The notes under the pieces were generated by a model. That model saw nothing but the letters and a program-made list of their open reading frames with translations. It did not search any database and was not told the DNA's origin. Made by a program: the position numbers and the translations under genes. Positions 13,205-24,494 of a stretch of DNA of 64,000 nt are shown piece after piece. Within the stretch, counting starts at the first letter, position 1. Every line of letters starts with the position of its first letter. Source of the stretch: Amoebidium appalachense (taxonomy: Eukaryota > Ichthyosporea); the NCBI GenBank assembly GCA_963693365.1, contig CAVNZM010000016.1:1054001-1118000 (forward strand), read 5' to 3'.

Positions 13205-13458
13205 TGATGGGGGTTTACGCTGTTTACTCGAGGCAAAGAGAGACCAGTCTCAGGTATGGGGGGTTTTTGCTCGGAATATCCCCTCAGCGGTATATCATGA
13301 TCAAGTACATAGATGTCGGGTGATGATTATATATCAGGGTTTGCTTTCTCTACGAGGCACCATAAAGACTAAGAAAACCAATTAGTTGGGTTCCCCGGTT
13401 TTTTTTTCTTTTTTCTTTTTTTTTTTTTCGGGCTCCCCTGGGACACTCGGCATCAGCT

Positions 13459-13551
<93 letters not shown>

Positions 13552-14330
13552 CTAGAATTTTGTAGTGATGTGTTTCTCAAGCCAATCAATACATCTAATA
13601 AACAGGTCGTAGCTACGCGTGTTTAGTATAAAATCAAGGATGTTGTAATTTTCAGGTAGGCTATCTTTCTGGGTGTCTGTTGTGAATGTGTCGTGTGTGT
13701 GTTGCGGTATTATGTGGTCTATCAAGCTACATTTGGCAATACATGATCGTTTAAACTGGTGTGTGTGTGTGTTGTTTGGGCATGTAAACGATGCCACCTT
13801 TTACTTATTAGATTTCCACTGTATAGCACGTGTACAGTAAAGGCGTGGTAAGTGATCAATAATACCATCAGCTAGAGAATGACCAGTTGTACAGGAAGGT
13901 AATATGTATTTAGGTATTATACATTTGCGAGTGCCATATTTGGCAATATGGTTAAGGCGGTCATTATATATAAAAGGAGACACAAGGCTTAGTTTTTCAA
14001 GGTGTCTGCTTTCATTGGGTCTAGTGTCGTGTGGTATCCTTTTCCATTTGTTATATTGTGTAATTATTTTGTGATTATGTACATTAGGCTAATAAGTAAG
14101 TGGCAGTCCAAAGTCACACGCACATTTTTGTGGGGTTTATTTGTATTTGTGCCCGGGGAAGAAGGAGAGAGAGAGGGAAGGAAAGAGGGGAGAGGTGGGG
14201 AGGGGACAGGTCGGATAGAGAAGAGAGGGTGGGAGGGCAGATAATTCTATAAGCGGCTTATGTGCTTATTGAATTTCAGCGCGAGATGGGATACTCTAGC
14301 AGCTATTGGGACCAGACCATATATCGAGAG
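13205..14330 (-). mobile_element. 5'-truncated LINE copy
   Basis: On the minus strand the segment matches the 3' end of the LINE at 20.9-25.7 kb. It contains the last part of the RT ORF2 (IDWLEKHITTKF in place of IDWLEKHITTKL), the (CA)n tract just after the stop, an A-rich tail region and the downstream unit containing TTTGCCTCGAGTAAACAGCG. Similarity ends abruptly near 14330 on the 5' side and near 13205 on the 3' side, the usual picture of incomplete target-primed reverse transcription. Several substitutions and frame breaks make it inactive. Confidence 0.85.
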
Positions 14331-14344
14331 CGTGAAAACGTCGG

Positions 14345-14480
14345 GACAGGTCAGGGAATCGGATAAACTGAAATCCGATGGTATGATTGGATCCGGGTCG
14401 AATCCCTTCTAAAACTTTGAGCCATTTGATTGGGACAGAGATTCCCTTTAATTTTAAAATTTCTGGGTTATCACTCAAGT
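14345..14480 (-). repeat. Right arm of the diverged inverted repeat
   Basis: The reverse complement starts GTGATAACCCAGAAATTTTA and ends ATCGGATTTCAGTTTATCC, parallel to the arm at 12583-12705. The LINE copy breaks about 15 bp to its left. Confidence 0.65.
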
Positions 14481-15509
14481 TGCCAAATGAAGTGACCGCC
14501 TACTGTAACAGTGTACCTCGATCCCGAGCACTAGTGTTTCAAAATTTAAAATTTAAAATGCGCTGATATTCTTAAAGACCAAATAGGCATTTCTCCGACA
14601 CTTTATAAGGCAAATGCCTAAAAAGGGGGCATAACCACATATAGGTGCAAACAGGCATTTTGCCCATGTGTGCCACACACATCATGAGATTAGCCTTTCG
14701 ATTACAATCACACTTGCGCCAGCAGCCTGAAATGAAATCTTACAGAAAATCGATATGCCAACATAGACCTTTAAAGGGGGTTTCTTTTAGCTTTCCGGGT
14801 CGGGTCGGGTCATAGGGATTTCTAGCTATGTGATTGGCCTGCGGCGCATCAGAGTCGGTCCCGGTAACAGACAAGTTTTGCCGGCAGCAAGGCACAGATG
14901 TGCCATAACACACACACACACACGAAAAAACAGAAGAAGAAGAAAAGAGAAAAAAAAAAGGAAGAAAACGGGAATATTAATAACAAGGGCTAGGAAGAGG
15001 ATTGCGGTTTGAAATTTGGATGAATATGGCTTGACCCGGATGTGCTGGAATGTGCCCAATTAATCGGCCTAAAAGAAATTTAACCCCCTTAAAAGCACCA
15101 TAACTACTGTACATAAAGTAAAACGAGCCCCCCCCCACCCCCTTCCCCGAGCAAACCCACACCCACACCCGCCAACCTACCCACCGCTGCTGCCCGAGCC
15201 GCCAAAACACCACCCCTCACAGTACTACACTGATGCATAATATTGTCATTTATTGTTGTGATTAATATGTACTGTGGCATGACATTGTACTACTAGTAAG
15301 CCAGGCACTGACAGCCGCCAAAACACATGAAGAAGTTAGATAATGTGGTCTACTAAATTATGTATATTCATAATAATTATTCATCAGTTACCGTAACGCA
15401 GGAAACAAAACGAGCTAGGATGAACGGTACTTTTTCCAAAGCTACACATATTTCTTATATCATCAGTATATTCAAAGTTGAAAAAAAAAAGGTGGCTGCC
15501 GACTAGAGA
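14481..15509. other. Intergenic spacer, no supported gene
   Basis: Unique AT-rich DNA with a short (AC)n plus A-rich patch at 14908-14975. It lies 3' of the AP2-domain gene and should hold its 3' UTR; no clear poly(A) signal was identified. Confidence 0.5.
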
Positions 15510-16600
15510 TCAGTTTCCGGGGAGAGGTGAATGAGTGTTTTTGGGTGGCCTGCCTCTCCTCTTGGGTGCATCTATGGCCCCGGTCTCTGCCAGGGGTGTT
15601 ATCGTGGTGGGTGGACTAATAAGCTCATAACCATATCTGGTGGGGCTAAAATTAGTGGGGGGCAGAAGGCCCCGTGGTTCGTCCTGCTGTGCCCATTCGT
15701 CCAGCATAAACCTATCATACACTTCAATTGCTTCCAATTTGGTTGCATAGCTTCCCAGATATGGCCGTAATCTTACCGAAATCTTTCGAGCAGAGGAACT
15801 TGAATTCCCCACAGTTGAAAAAGTGCGGGCAAACTGCAGGCCATGAATACGCCATGGCTTCGAATAATTTCTAATGGCCCCAAACCTGCTCACCCCTATG
15901 CACCTACCTCTGCGTGCCTGATTCTCTGTGAGATAATCACTCTCCCTCAAGAAATTGATCCTTTTAAGCTTCTCCGCTTTTGGCAATTTGGAGGCTCTCA
16001 GAGCCACATCCACGGCACATGCCGCCTCAATATCAGTCGAAAAGTAGCCAATGGGGCGTCGTTTGCCAGTCTCATCTGTAAAATATGCAAAACACACCCT
16101 TCCGGATTCCCAAGCCCTGCTATGCCTATGTACACCCCGAAACACAGAGGAATATTCCCTCCCGACCTTTTCTTTCCACCGTTTAACCACTGTCTCCGTC
16201 TCCTCAGTCGTGCGCTCAAATTGCTCCAACAAGCCCAGGCTGACGTTGGTCCTTGCCAGGTATTTCTCGTCCAGCACTTTTAATTGGACGAGGTAACGAA
16301 TCGCAATGTCGGTGTGTCGTGCAGCAGACGCCGGACAATCAAAACAGCCAACGTGGAACGAAATAGCTCTAACATTTGCCACCCATTTGGACCTTCCTTG
16401 GTCCCAATAAACACCCCTGAATTTGGGCTCCTTGTCAGGCCCTGAGCCCTGAAATTTGGTGGACACAGACCTTGCAGCCTGCAGCGGATTCATCGGCCAA
16501 ATCACAGTGTTGGCCTGGTGGGGGCAGACTGTCAGCACTGCATAAACTTCTAAGACTGATTCATGTTTTATAATCTCATACTTGGATGTCAGGTGACTGC

Positions 16601-16693
<93 letters not shown>

Positions 16694-16821
16694 TGTGTGC
16701 GTGCGTGTGTGTGTGTGTGTGTGTGTGTGCGAATGTATCTGTGACACATGCACACTGTTTTTGTATGTGTAGACACGAGCGTTTGTGTGTGCGCGTAAGT
16801 GTGTACATTTAAATTATCTTG

Positions 16822-16862
<41 letters not shown>

Positions 16863-16900
16863 GGGGGGAGAGAGAGAGAGAGGAGGGGGGGAGGGAGAGA

Positions 16901-16945
<45 letters not shown>

Positions 16946-16952
16946 AGGGAGG

Positions 16953-17005
<53 letters not shown>

Positions 17006-17086
17006 AGGGAGAGTGTGTGTGTGTGTTCAAGTGGGTGTACATGTGTATTCGGGCCACCGTAATTCATTGATGGGGTTTGTGTTTGT

Positions 17087-17156
<70 letters not shown>

Positions 17157-17488
17157 TGTGCGTGTCAAGTTTGTGCTTGCGTATGTAGACATGTGTAAGC
17201 AACCCCCCCCCCCCCCCCCCCTTCCCCACTATACCCACTTGAGAGTATGATGGGTGGCGGGTGGGGTGGGTGGATGGGTGGGTGTACATGGGTTGGCTGC
17301 TCCGAAGTGGGGGGGGGGGGGGGGGGGGGGGGGGACAGACTTACCCTGATGGAGCCGGTGAATGTTCGGCTGACACAAGTAGGAAAGAACGGCATTTGGA
17401 CCATGGGCCCTGCTGCTCGTAAACGATTGGCCAGATAATCTGGGAGAGGGGGTGTAAGGGGATTGGTTAAACCAAACCAGGCCTGTAT
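15510..17488 (-). CDS. Protein with three AP2-like domains and an AT-hook (5' end unresolved)
   Basis: The main exon is 16514-15510 (acceptor CCCCCACCAG, 335 codons with stop). An upstream exon 17488-17345 (acceptor TCCTCCACAG, donor CAGG/GTAAGT, 48 codons) joins it in phase 0. In the main exon, residues about 31-80 (FRGVYWDQGRSKWVANVR...) and 124-178 (FRGVHRHSRAW... GYFSTDIEAACAVDVA) are AP2/ERF-type repeats. Residues 204-272 (CIGVSR...LGSYATKLEAIEVYD) look like a third, longer one. Near the C-terminus PKRRGRPPK is an AT-hook. DNA binding, probably transcriptional, is inferred. AP2 domains occur in plants, alveolates, many algae and some mobile elements, so a mobile origin is possible. Exons before 17488 were not resolved: a donor-like end at 18061 is open in a phase that does not match. 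Confidence 0.65.
16515..17344 (-). repeat. AP2-gene intron made of GT and GA microsatellites
   Basis: On the plus strand it holds (GT)n 16603-16683, (GT) and (GC) mixed repeat to 16730, (GA)n with G runs 16823-17010, (GT)n 17083-17154, a C run 17204-17221 and a G run 17308-17334. Confidence 0.9.
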
Positions 17489-18322
17489 CTGTGGAGGAGA
17501 GGGGGGGGGGGGGGGGGGGGGGGGGGGACGGTGGGAGAGGGAGGGGCTACTGTTTCGAAAGCGATTGTGGTTTTCTTCGACTTGCAAGTCAATATTTGCT
17601 TGTGGAGATGTGTGTGTGTATTCGTGCTGGTTGTGTGCTTCCAGATTTCAAAGTTTGTTTGCGCATGCAAAAATTTGTGCAGTTCTCTGATCTGTAGGGG
17701 TGTGTGAGTAAGTGTGTGTGTGTGCATGTACGTGCTTACGTGCATAATTGCAAGGGCAAACCTGTATGCGTACATGCGCACACGTTTTATAAAGTTTTAT
17801 GTCCGTGTGTGTGTGTGTGTGTGTGTGTGCGTGCGTGCGTGCGTGTGTGTGTGTGTGTGCGCGCCCATGTGTGCATGTGTATGTGTGTGTGTGTGTGTGT
17901 GTGTACGTGTTAGCGTCTCTGTGCATGTGTGTGCACGCATGCGTGCCTGTAAGCGCATGTCTGTGTACGAGCGTGTGTGTCTGCGAGCACGTGCGAATCA
18001 TCTGTGATGGAACAGTTCTCAGACTGTGTGTGTGTTTGTGCACCCGGGGAGATATCACACCTGCCCGTGGTGCCAAGGAGTGCATGTGGCGCTGTGTGGT
18101 TGTGGTCATGGTACCACGGTCCACTGGGCGCCTAAAAATAGCTCCGGCAGCCAGATGGGTGGGTGCATGGGTGAGAGACGCACGGAAGAAACATGGCTGC
18201 AGCCAGAATTGGATTAGTCGAACATGAAGTGATTGTGGTTGGTTAGTGGCCATGTACGTGAGAATGTCTGTGTGTGTGTGTGTGTGTTTGAGTGTGTGTG
18301 TATGTGTGTGCATGTGTGTGTG

Positions 18323-18361
<39 letters not shown>

Positions 18362-18723
18362 ACGCGTGCGTGCGTGCGTGCGTGCGTGCGTGCCGTGCGT
18401 ACGTGTGTATGTGTTTTTTTTGTTTTTTGTTTTTTTTTTTCTTCGGGGGGGGGGGGGGGGGAGGGAGGGGGGGGGGGGGGGGGGGATTCAGGGAGGAGCG
18501 GCAACAATGGTAGCAATGACATTGAAAACCTACGAATGTGAAAGCATAAATGAGGAATCCAAAACATGCAGGCAGAAAATACTTGAGCAGGATTGTGGGG
18601 TTCCTGGGGGAGAGGGCAGGGGGAGGGGGAAGGGGGGAGGGGGGGGGGGGCAAGGCGAATAGAGCACAAAAAAATTAGCAGAATCTCTCTTCATCCTTTG
18701 CCTCCGATAGCGTTGGGTGTGTT

Positions 18724-18756
<33 letters not shown>

Positions 18757-18910
18757 ACTGACCAGGTGTGTGCATGCACACACTTTCAGTTGTTCACTTC
18801 CTTTCCTTTCTCTCTTACAACCACTAATGAGGTAGGTCAAAGTGAGAAGCCGAGAGGGGAAGGGAGCTGGGGGAGGTGGGGGGGAGGAGGGTGGGTGGGT
18901 GAATAGGGAT

Positions 18911-18947
<37 letters not shown>

Positions 18948-19767
18948 GGGGTGTCCCCTTACTGTGGCTGCTGGGGGCAGTATTTTGTTAAGAAAAGGCA
19001 GCCCTTGGCAGAGCCACACACCACCCTGTGCCCACCATCCAGCCATAGTGCCTATGTGTGTGTGTGTGTAGGAAAAAAGAGAGTGTGAAAATGACAACAC
19101 AACAGTAGAACACCTTTACAAAAACGAGCTTTCAATTGCAAAGAAACATCAGACACATTTGATTCTTAGCGTATTGGTGACTCCAACAATCAACCCGCAC
19201 TCTGTCAAAAGCAATAAGCGTGCAAACTATGGGTGCACTAGACTCCTTTGCCCCACCTTACAAGTATGATAATATATGTGATCACACCAAGACGGTATGT
19301 ACGAGCCTGCACAACAAAGCACGTAGTTAGAGCACAGGGTATCAAACACCAATACTTAGGATGATACGGGTTAGTGATGCAAAGTCCATCCTCTTCAGTC
19401 GAATAGGGCTCTTCTTTTCTTCTTGTTATTTTTCTTGGGGGGAGGGGGGAAGAGGGGGGGGGGGGGGGATGGCGTGACCCATATCAAGGACACCCCTGTG
19501 TTTTTTTTGCAGCAGGCAGCAAGAAGAGAGATTGGTGCCGAGGATAGGAGCTGGGGGGGGGGGGGGGGGGGGAAGCAGGGAGGACGTCCAAAGTACGGGG
19601 GGGCGGAGGGTGGGGTGTAAAGAGGGATAAGGGGGGGAGTAGGGGTGGAAGGTGGTTATTTTTTTTATTTGGGGGGGGGGGGGGGGGGGGGGGGGGGAGG
19701 GACGAAGCAGGAAGGAAGGAAGGAAGGGTGAAACTCGCCAGGAGAGCGGTACTGTGGAGTGGTGGAA

Positions 19768-19816
<49 letters not shown>

Positions 19817-19942
19817 CATGCAGTGCGTAGTACGCATTTCGATGGAGTAAACCGTCGATTTAGGAAAGGCACACAAGCATGCGCACGTGAGTGTATAAAC
19901 ACCGATGGATGGGTGGGTGGGTGGGTGAGTTGGTGGGTGGGG

Positions 19943-19980
<38 letters not shown>

Positions 19981-20639
19981 TCAGTAACGACCGAATTCGG
20001 TGCGATCCCACACAGCTAGCAAGTGTTATTCACTTTAACATTCCTACAAGAAAAGATCGTACTCCTCCTGCTGGACACCACTGACCCAATCACCTTGGTA
20101 AAGAATTAGAAACAACCAAACTGAGTAACGGGGCTTATTTAAGAAAACAAGTTTTTTGAGGACGTGCACAATCACACTGAGTGAACGTAGACAAGTAGAC
20201 AACTCTTATGGCCTACACATTCTCACCGAAAGACGTATGCAGGATGCTTCACACACGCGTTCATACACGCATTCACACACGCACACGGACGCGCACGCAC
20301 GCACGCGCACGCACGCACAGGGGGTGCACCTACCAACTCGGCTCAAGGAGTTGTCCACGAGTCGGAGGTTGGTCACAGGCAGCCAGAACAAAACCGGTAA
20401 AAGCGATTGGCCCTCCAACGATCCTTAAATGCGCAACGAAAAGAAAACTGACAGAATATAGGGTAGGTGTGTGGCCCAGTGAGTGTGTGAAAGAGGTAGT
20501 TCGGGAGAGAGAGAGAGACAGGGAGACCAGAATACAAATGAGTTGCAGAAAAAGCGTGGGCGGTGATGCACTTTCGAAGCTAAGTGCAGTGATAACCTGA
20601 ACCGACCAATGATGAGAAAAATACAGAGAGAGAGAGAGT
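17489..20639. repeat. Microsatellite-rich region upstream of the AP2 exons
   Basis: It contains G runs (17500-17527, 18446-18485, 18910-18946, 19667-19697, 19770-19815, 19940-19978), (GT)n at 17803-17912 and 18330-18358, a GCGT series at 18360-18393, and (CACG)-rich repeats at 20275-20318. Candidate exons such as one ending at a GT donor near 18060 could not be joined in phase, so none is annotated. Confidence 0.6.
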
Positions 20640-20670
20640 CCGGCGCCTATTTCGTAGCGAAAACAGGGGG

Positions 20671-21030
20671 ATATTCCGAGCAAAACCCCCCCCATACCTG
20701 AGACTGGTTTCTCTTTGCCTCGAGTAAACAGCGTAAACCCCCCATCATGATATACCGCTGAGGGGATATTCCGAGCAAAAACCCCCCAGACCTGAGACTG
20801 GTCTCTCTTTGCCTCGAGTAAACAGCGTAAACCCCCCATCATGATATACCGCTGAGGGGTTATTCCGAGCAAAAACCCCCCATACCTGAGACTGGTCTCT
20901 CTTTGCATCGAGTAAACAGCGTAAACCCCCGTATACATATATATATCTGGGGGTTTACGCTGTTTACTCGAGGCAAAGAGAACCAGTCTCAGGTATGGGG
21001 GGGGTTTTGCTCGGAATATCCCCTCAGCGG
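20671..21030. repeat. Three tandem LINE-3' units followed by an inverted copy
   Basis: A unit of about 95 bp (ATATTCCGAGCAAAAACCCC ... TTTGCCTCGAGTAAACAGCG ... GCTGAGGGG) begins at about 20671, 20766 and 20860. After a spacer of about 15 bp (GTATACATATATATATC) the same unit follows in reverse orientation to about 21030 and continues into the 3' flank of the LINE. The last direct unit and the inverted unit can form a long hairpin. The truncated LINE copy at 13.2 kb has just one unit, in the orientation of the inverted copy here. Confidence 0.85.
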
Positions 21031-21143
21031 TATATCATGATCACGTACATAGATGTCGGGTGGTGACTATATATCAGGGTTTACTGTCTCTACGAGACAC
21101 CATAAAGACTACAAGGAGAAATCAATTAGTTGGGGTTCCCCGT

Positions 21144-21186
<43 letters not shown>

Positions 21187-21218
21187 GGGCTTCCCTCGGG
21201 ACACTCGGTATCAGCTGG

Positions 21219-21297
<79 letters not shown>

Positions 21298-21298
<1 letters not shown>

Positions 21299-23388
21299 TA
21301 TAATTTTGTAGTGATGTGTTTCTCAAGCCAATCAATACATCTAATAAACAGGTCGTAGTTACGTGTGTTTAGTATAAAATCAAGGATGTTGTAATTTACA
21401 GGTAGGCTATCTTTCTGGGTGTCTGTTGTGAATGTGACGTGTGTGTGTTGCGGTATTATGTGGTCTATCAAACTACATTTGGCGATACATGACCGGTTAA
21501 ACTGGTGTGTGTGTGTGTTGTTTGGGCATGCAAATGATGCCACCTTATACTTATTAGATCTCCACTGTATAGCACGTGTACAGTAAAAGCGTGGTAATTG
21601 ATCAATAATACCATCAGCTAGAGAAAGACCAGTTCTACAGGAAGGTAATATGTATTTAGGTGTTATACACTTGCGAGTGCCATATTTGGCAATATGGTTG
21701 AGGCGGTCAGTATATATAAAACGAGACATAAGGCTTAGTTTTTCAAGGTGTATGCTTTCATCGGGTCTAGTGTCGTGTGGTATCTTTTTCCATTTGTTGT
21801 ATTGCGTGATTATCTTGTGATTGTGTACATGTTTAATAAGTAAGTGGCAGTCCAAAGTCACACACACACTATTGCGGGGTTTATTTGTATTTGTGCCCAG
21901 GGGAGAAGGGGAGAGAGAGGGGAGGAAAGAGGGGGGAGGTGAGGAGGGGACAGGTCGGATAGAGAAGAGAGGGTGGGAGGGCAAATACTTCTTTAAGCGG
22001 CTTATGTGCTTATTGAATTTCAGCGCGAGATAGGATACTCTAGCAGCTATTGGGACCAGACCATATATCGAGAGCGTTACAGGCCCAGGTTTACAACAGT
22101 TGTTAGATAGAAAGGAGGCAACTTCTGCTTCAAGGAAATTTGCCAAGGGTTTAAGCGCTCTAGTTCTCTCTTTCTTGATCCAAGCGGCGAGAAGGGGTAA
22201 ACCATATTCACATGCCGGGAAGACAAAAGTGCGAATAAATGTAAGTCTAATAGAAGGATGGAGGGGTGTGTCTTTAAAAATATTAGCCGAGAAGAAAGCT
22301 AACCGCTTACGAGCCAACTCTACCCTCTTTTCGACCATATGGGGAAACATAACACCAACAGAATCAACCGGAACACCAAGATATTTGTATTCTGGAACTA
22401 TAGGTACAGGTTTAGATGATAATGTAAATGTGTGTAAATTGTTAGCTATATCAGGTACAAGAACACCACATTTGTCTATGTTAAGGATCATAAGGTTTGC
22501 CTTGCACCACTCTGACACTACATCGAACAATCTTTGCAGGCGTCTAGGGGTACGGGCAAGGAGGGACAGATCATCAGCATAGAGAAGTGCAGGCGGAAAG
22601 TTATTAATAGGGTCATCGTTTTCGGCGTAAATTTTGACAGCCAAATCATCTATAAATAGGTTAAACAAAAAGGGGCTAAGCAATGAGCCCTGCAAGAGAC
22701 CTCTAGTACGAGCAAAACCATATGAAAGATGCCCATTAACCACAGCTCTACCATAGGTTTGAGACAAGAGTGCTTCTAACAGAACACCAATGCAGTGTGG
22801 TACACCCCGTGCAGCAAGCTTTTCCCATAGGAGACCAGGGGAGACAGAATCGTAAGCAGTTTTCCAATCAATAAAGCCAACATATTGTGCACCAACTTGC
22901 ATAGAATCGTGCAGTGCCATTATTTGAACATAACATGAATTGTTTTTACGAAAAGCGGATTGGCATGGGTGTATGTGAAGAATAGATTGAAACCTAGGGT
23001 GGTGTGCAAATAACCTAAGTAAGCAAGCTTCAAAGAATCTACGAACAACCTCGGTTAGTGTAATGGGGCGAAAGGATGATATGGGGCCCTCAGAGTCCTT
23101 CTTAACTATGGGGATCACTAAGGTATCTAACCAAGATGACGGGACATGTCCACATTTAACACACCAAGAAAAGAGAGAGCTTAACATGATAGTAAGATCA
23201 GGTTTAATAGCACGATCACTTTCCTTTTGTGGGTAGGAGGGAACAAGGATTTTAAGAAACCCAGCAGGGAGTCCATCAGGTCCACAAGACTTACTAGAGC
23301 TATAACTAGATATCACAGACCATATGGCATCGGGGCTGAAAAAGGGGAGGATCGATTCTATGGGGATAGATGGGTCTACAGGCCACAC
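21298..23388 (-). CDS. LINE ORF2, reverse transcriptase part
   Basis: This is a non-LTR reverse transcriptase that would copy LINE RNA at the nicked target. Motifs in order are SCGPDGLPAGFLK, PISSFRPITLTE, FIDWKTAYDSV (motif A, catalytic Asp), GLLQGSLLSPFLFNLFID (motif B) and ALLYADDLSLLA (motif C, the YADD box). Near the C-terminus CPNNTHTHQFNRSCIAKC is a Cys/His cluster like the terminal knuckle of many LINEs. It is in a different frame from the endonuclease part, and the two overlap by 13 bases at a run of seven G. It has no start of its own; the polypeptide should continue from the endonuclease. Confidence 0.85.
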
Positions 23389-24494
23389 AATAGGTTTCTG
23401 AGCGGGGGGGTCCTATCTTTAAACAGTTCCGAGAAATACTTATCAGAGTCTATGAGGGGGTCTCCAGTGGTATCACCAATAATACGAGCAGGGGGGCCAA
23501 ATCGATTCATACTAGCAAGCCGGCGCAAGCTTTCCTTTTGAGACAGGGGTTCACCTAGTCTAGCGGGAGTGGTGTTTGGTAACAAGAGAGCATCGGGATA
23601 TTCCTTCCTACCACCGCCAGCATAATCACCGAGATCTATCAAATCATCAACAATAAAGTTAGTGCATGTATCTAGTACGAGATGTGAATCTGGCCTGGCT
23701 TGTGCAGATTCTAATAGGCGCATATATATAGGGTGTTTCGTAGCATAGCATACACATACATCAACTCTACCCCACTGTGACTTAAGCTGGGATAGACGGA
23801 GGCGAAAGGTGGGAGGAGGAGGGGGGAGCAGATCAAGGGAGATCTTAGGTAGGAAAAGGATAGGAGAGTGGTCAGATGACCTAGAGAGGTTAGGAGGGAG
23901 AGAGAGTTTTGACATGGTTGATGGCCAAAAGGCCACTCCCCAGTCGGTGTTGTGGGCATGGGATATTTGAGGGAACCGCAAAGTGTGACTTTGGACATAC
24001 CTTGCTAAAGGGATAGCACGCTCCGGGGGCTTAGATGGGTACCCGACACTCACTTGCAGTGTGTCTGTGTGGTGGAGTCGCGTGTTAAAATCACCTAAAA
24101 TAACAGTGGACATTGGTAACTGTGACAACTCGTGAGTCAATTCGACAACCGACATAGATGGTGGGTAATATACAAAAGTAAAAACATTAGAAAGAAACTC
24201 TACAGAAACCGAGAATTCCGTTTTTGCTACCGGTTTGCACTTCACTCTCACGTGTGGTGCGGCAAGTACAATAATGCCTCGGTTTTTCGCGTAACCGGGG
24301 TGTGTGGATGTGTCGACCAATGTAGAGTTGAATTTGTGGTGGTTTTTAAACTGTGTTTCGCAAATCACTGTAAACGTGTGGTTGTTTGTCTGTTGTTGTA
24401 TGTAGCTGATTTTATCGTCGAGTGTCCCGGGGGGGAGGCCCTTTTGGGGGCCCAGTGTCCGAGCATTCCAGAAGAAGAAGGATAAATTAGGCAT
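23376..24494 (-). CDS. LINE ORF2, AP-endonuclease part
   Basis: An APE-like endonuclease domain would nick target DNA to prime reverse transcription. It opens MPNLSFFFWNARTLG (the WNARTL strand of EEP nucleases), with a Glu in VICETQF, VILGDFNTRLHHTDT (the GDFN motif) and SRSSDHSPILF (the SDH motif). All expected EEP catalytic motifs are visible. The start codon overlaps the ORF1 stop in ATGCCTAA, suggesting reinitiation. The frame stops just after FKDRTPPLRNLLCGL, where the reading should switch to AQKPIVWPVDP of the RT part. Confidence 0.85.
   Translation of the reverse strand: MPNLSFFFWNARTLGPQKGLPPGTLDDKISYIQQQTNNHTFTVICETQFKNHHKFNSTLVDTSTHPGYAKNRGIIVLAAPHVRVKCKPVAKTEFSVSVEFLSNVFTFVYYPPSMSVVELTHELSQLPMSTVILGDFNTRLHHTDTLQVSVGYPSKPPERAIPLARYVQSHTLRFPQISHAHNTDWGVAFWPSTMSKLSLPPNLSRSSDHSPILFLPKISLDLLPPPPPTFRLRLSQLKSQWGRVDVCVCYATKHPIYMRLLESAQARPDSHLVLDTCTNFIVDDLIDLGDYAGGGRKEYPDALLLPNTTPARLGEPLSQKESLRRLASMNRFGPPARIIGDTTGDPLIDSDKYFSELFKDRTPPLRNLLCGL
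23404..23410 (-). other. One-base frameshift splitting LINE ORF2
   Basis: The endonuclease and RT frames meet in a run of seven identical bases (G on plus, C in sense). Eight would fuse them into one polyprotein with KDRTPPAQKPIVW across the join. This copy is therefore probably inactive unless the run length is a consensus error. Confidence 0.8.

Noticed and set aside
14390-14420. GGGTCGAATCCC-like motif as a tRNA T-loop
   Set aside because: No acceptor stem, anticodon arm or CCA-side pairing surrounds it; it lies in a diverged inverted repeat.
18061-18195. Candidate first exon of the AP2 gene (LAAGAIFRRPVDRGTMTTTT)
   Set aside because: Its only open frame ends in phase 1 while the next supported exon needs phase 0; the alternative frame there needs a poor acceptor.
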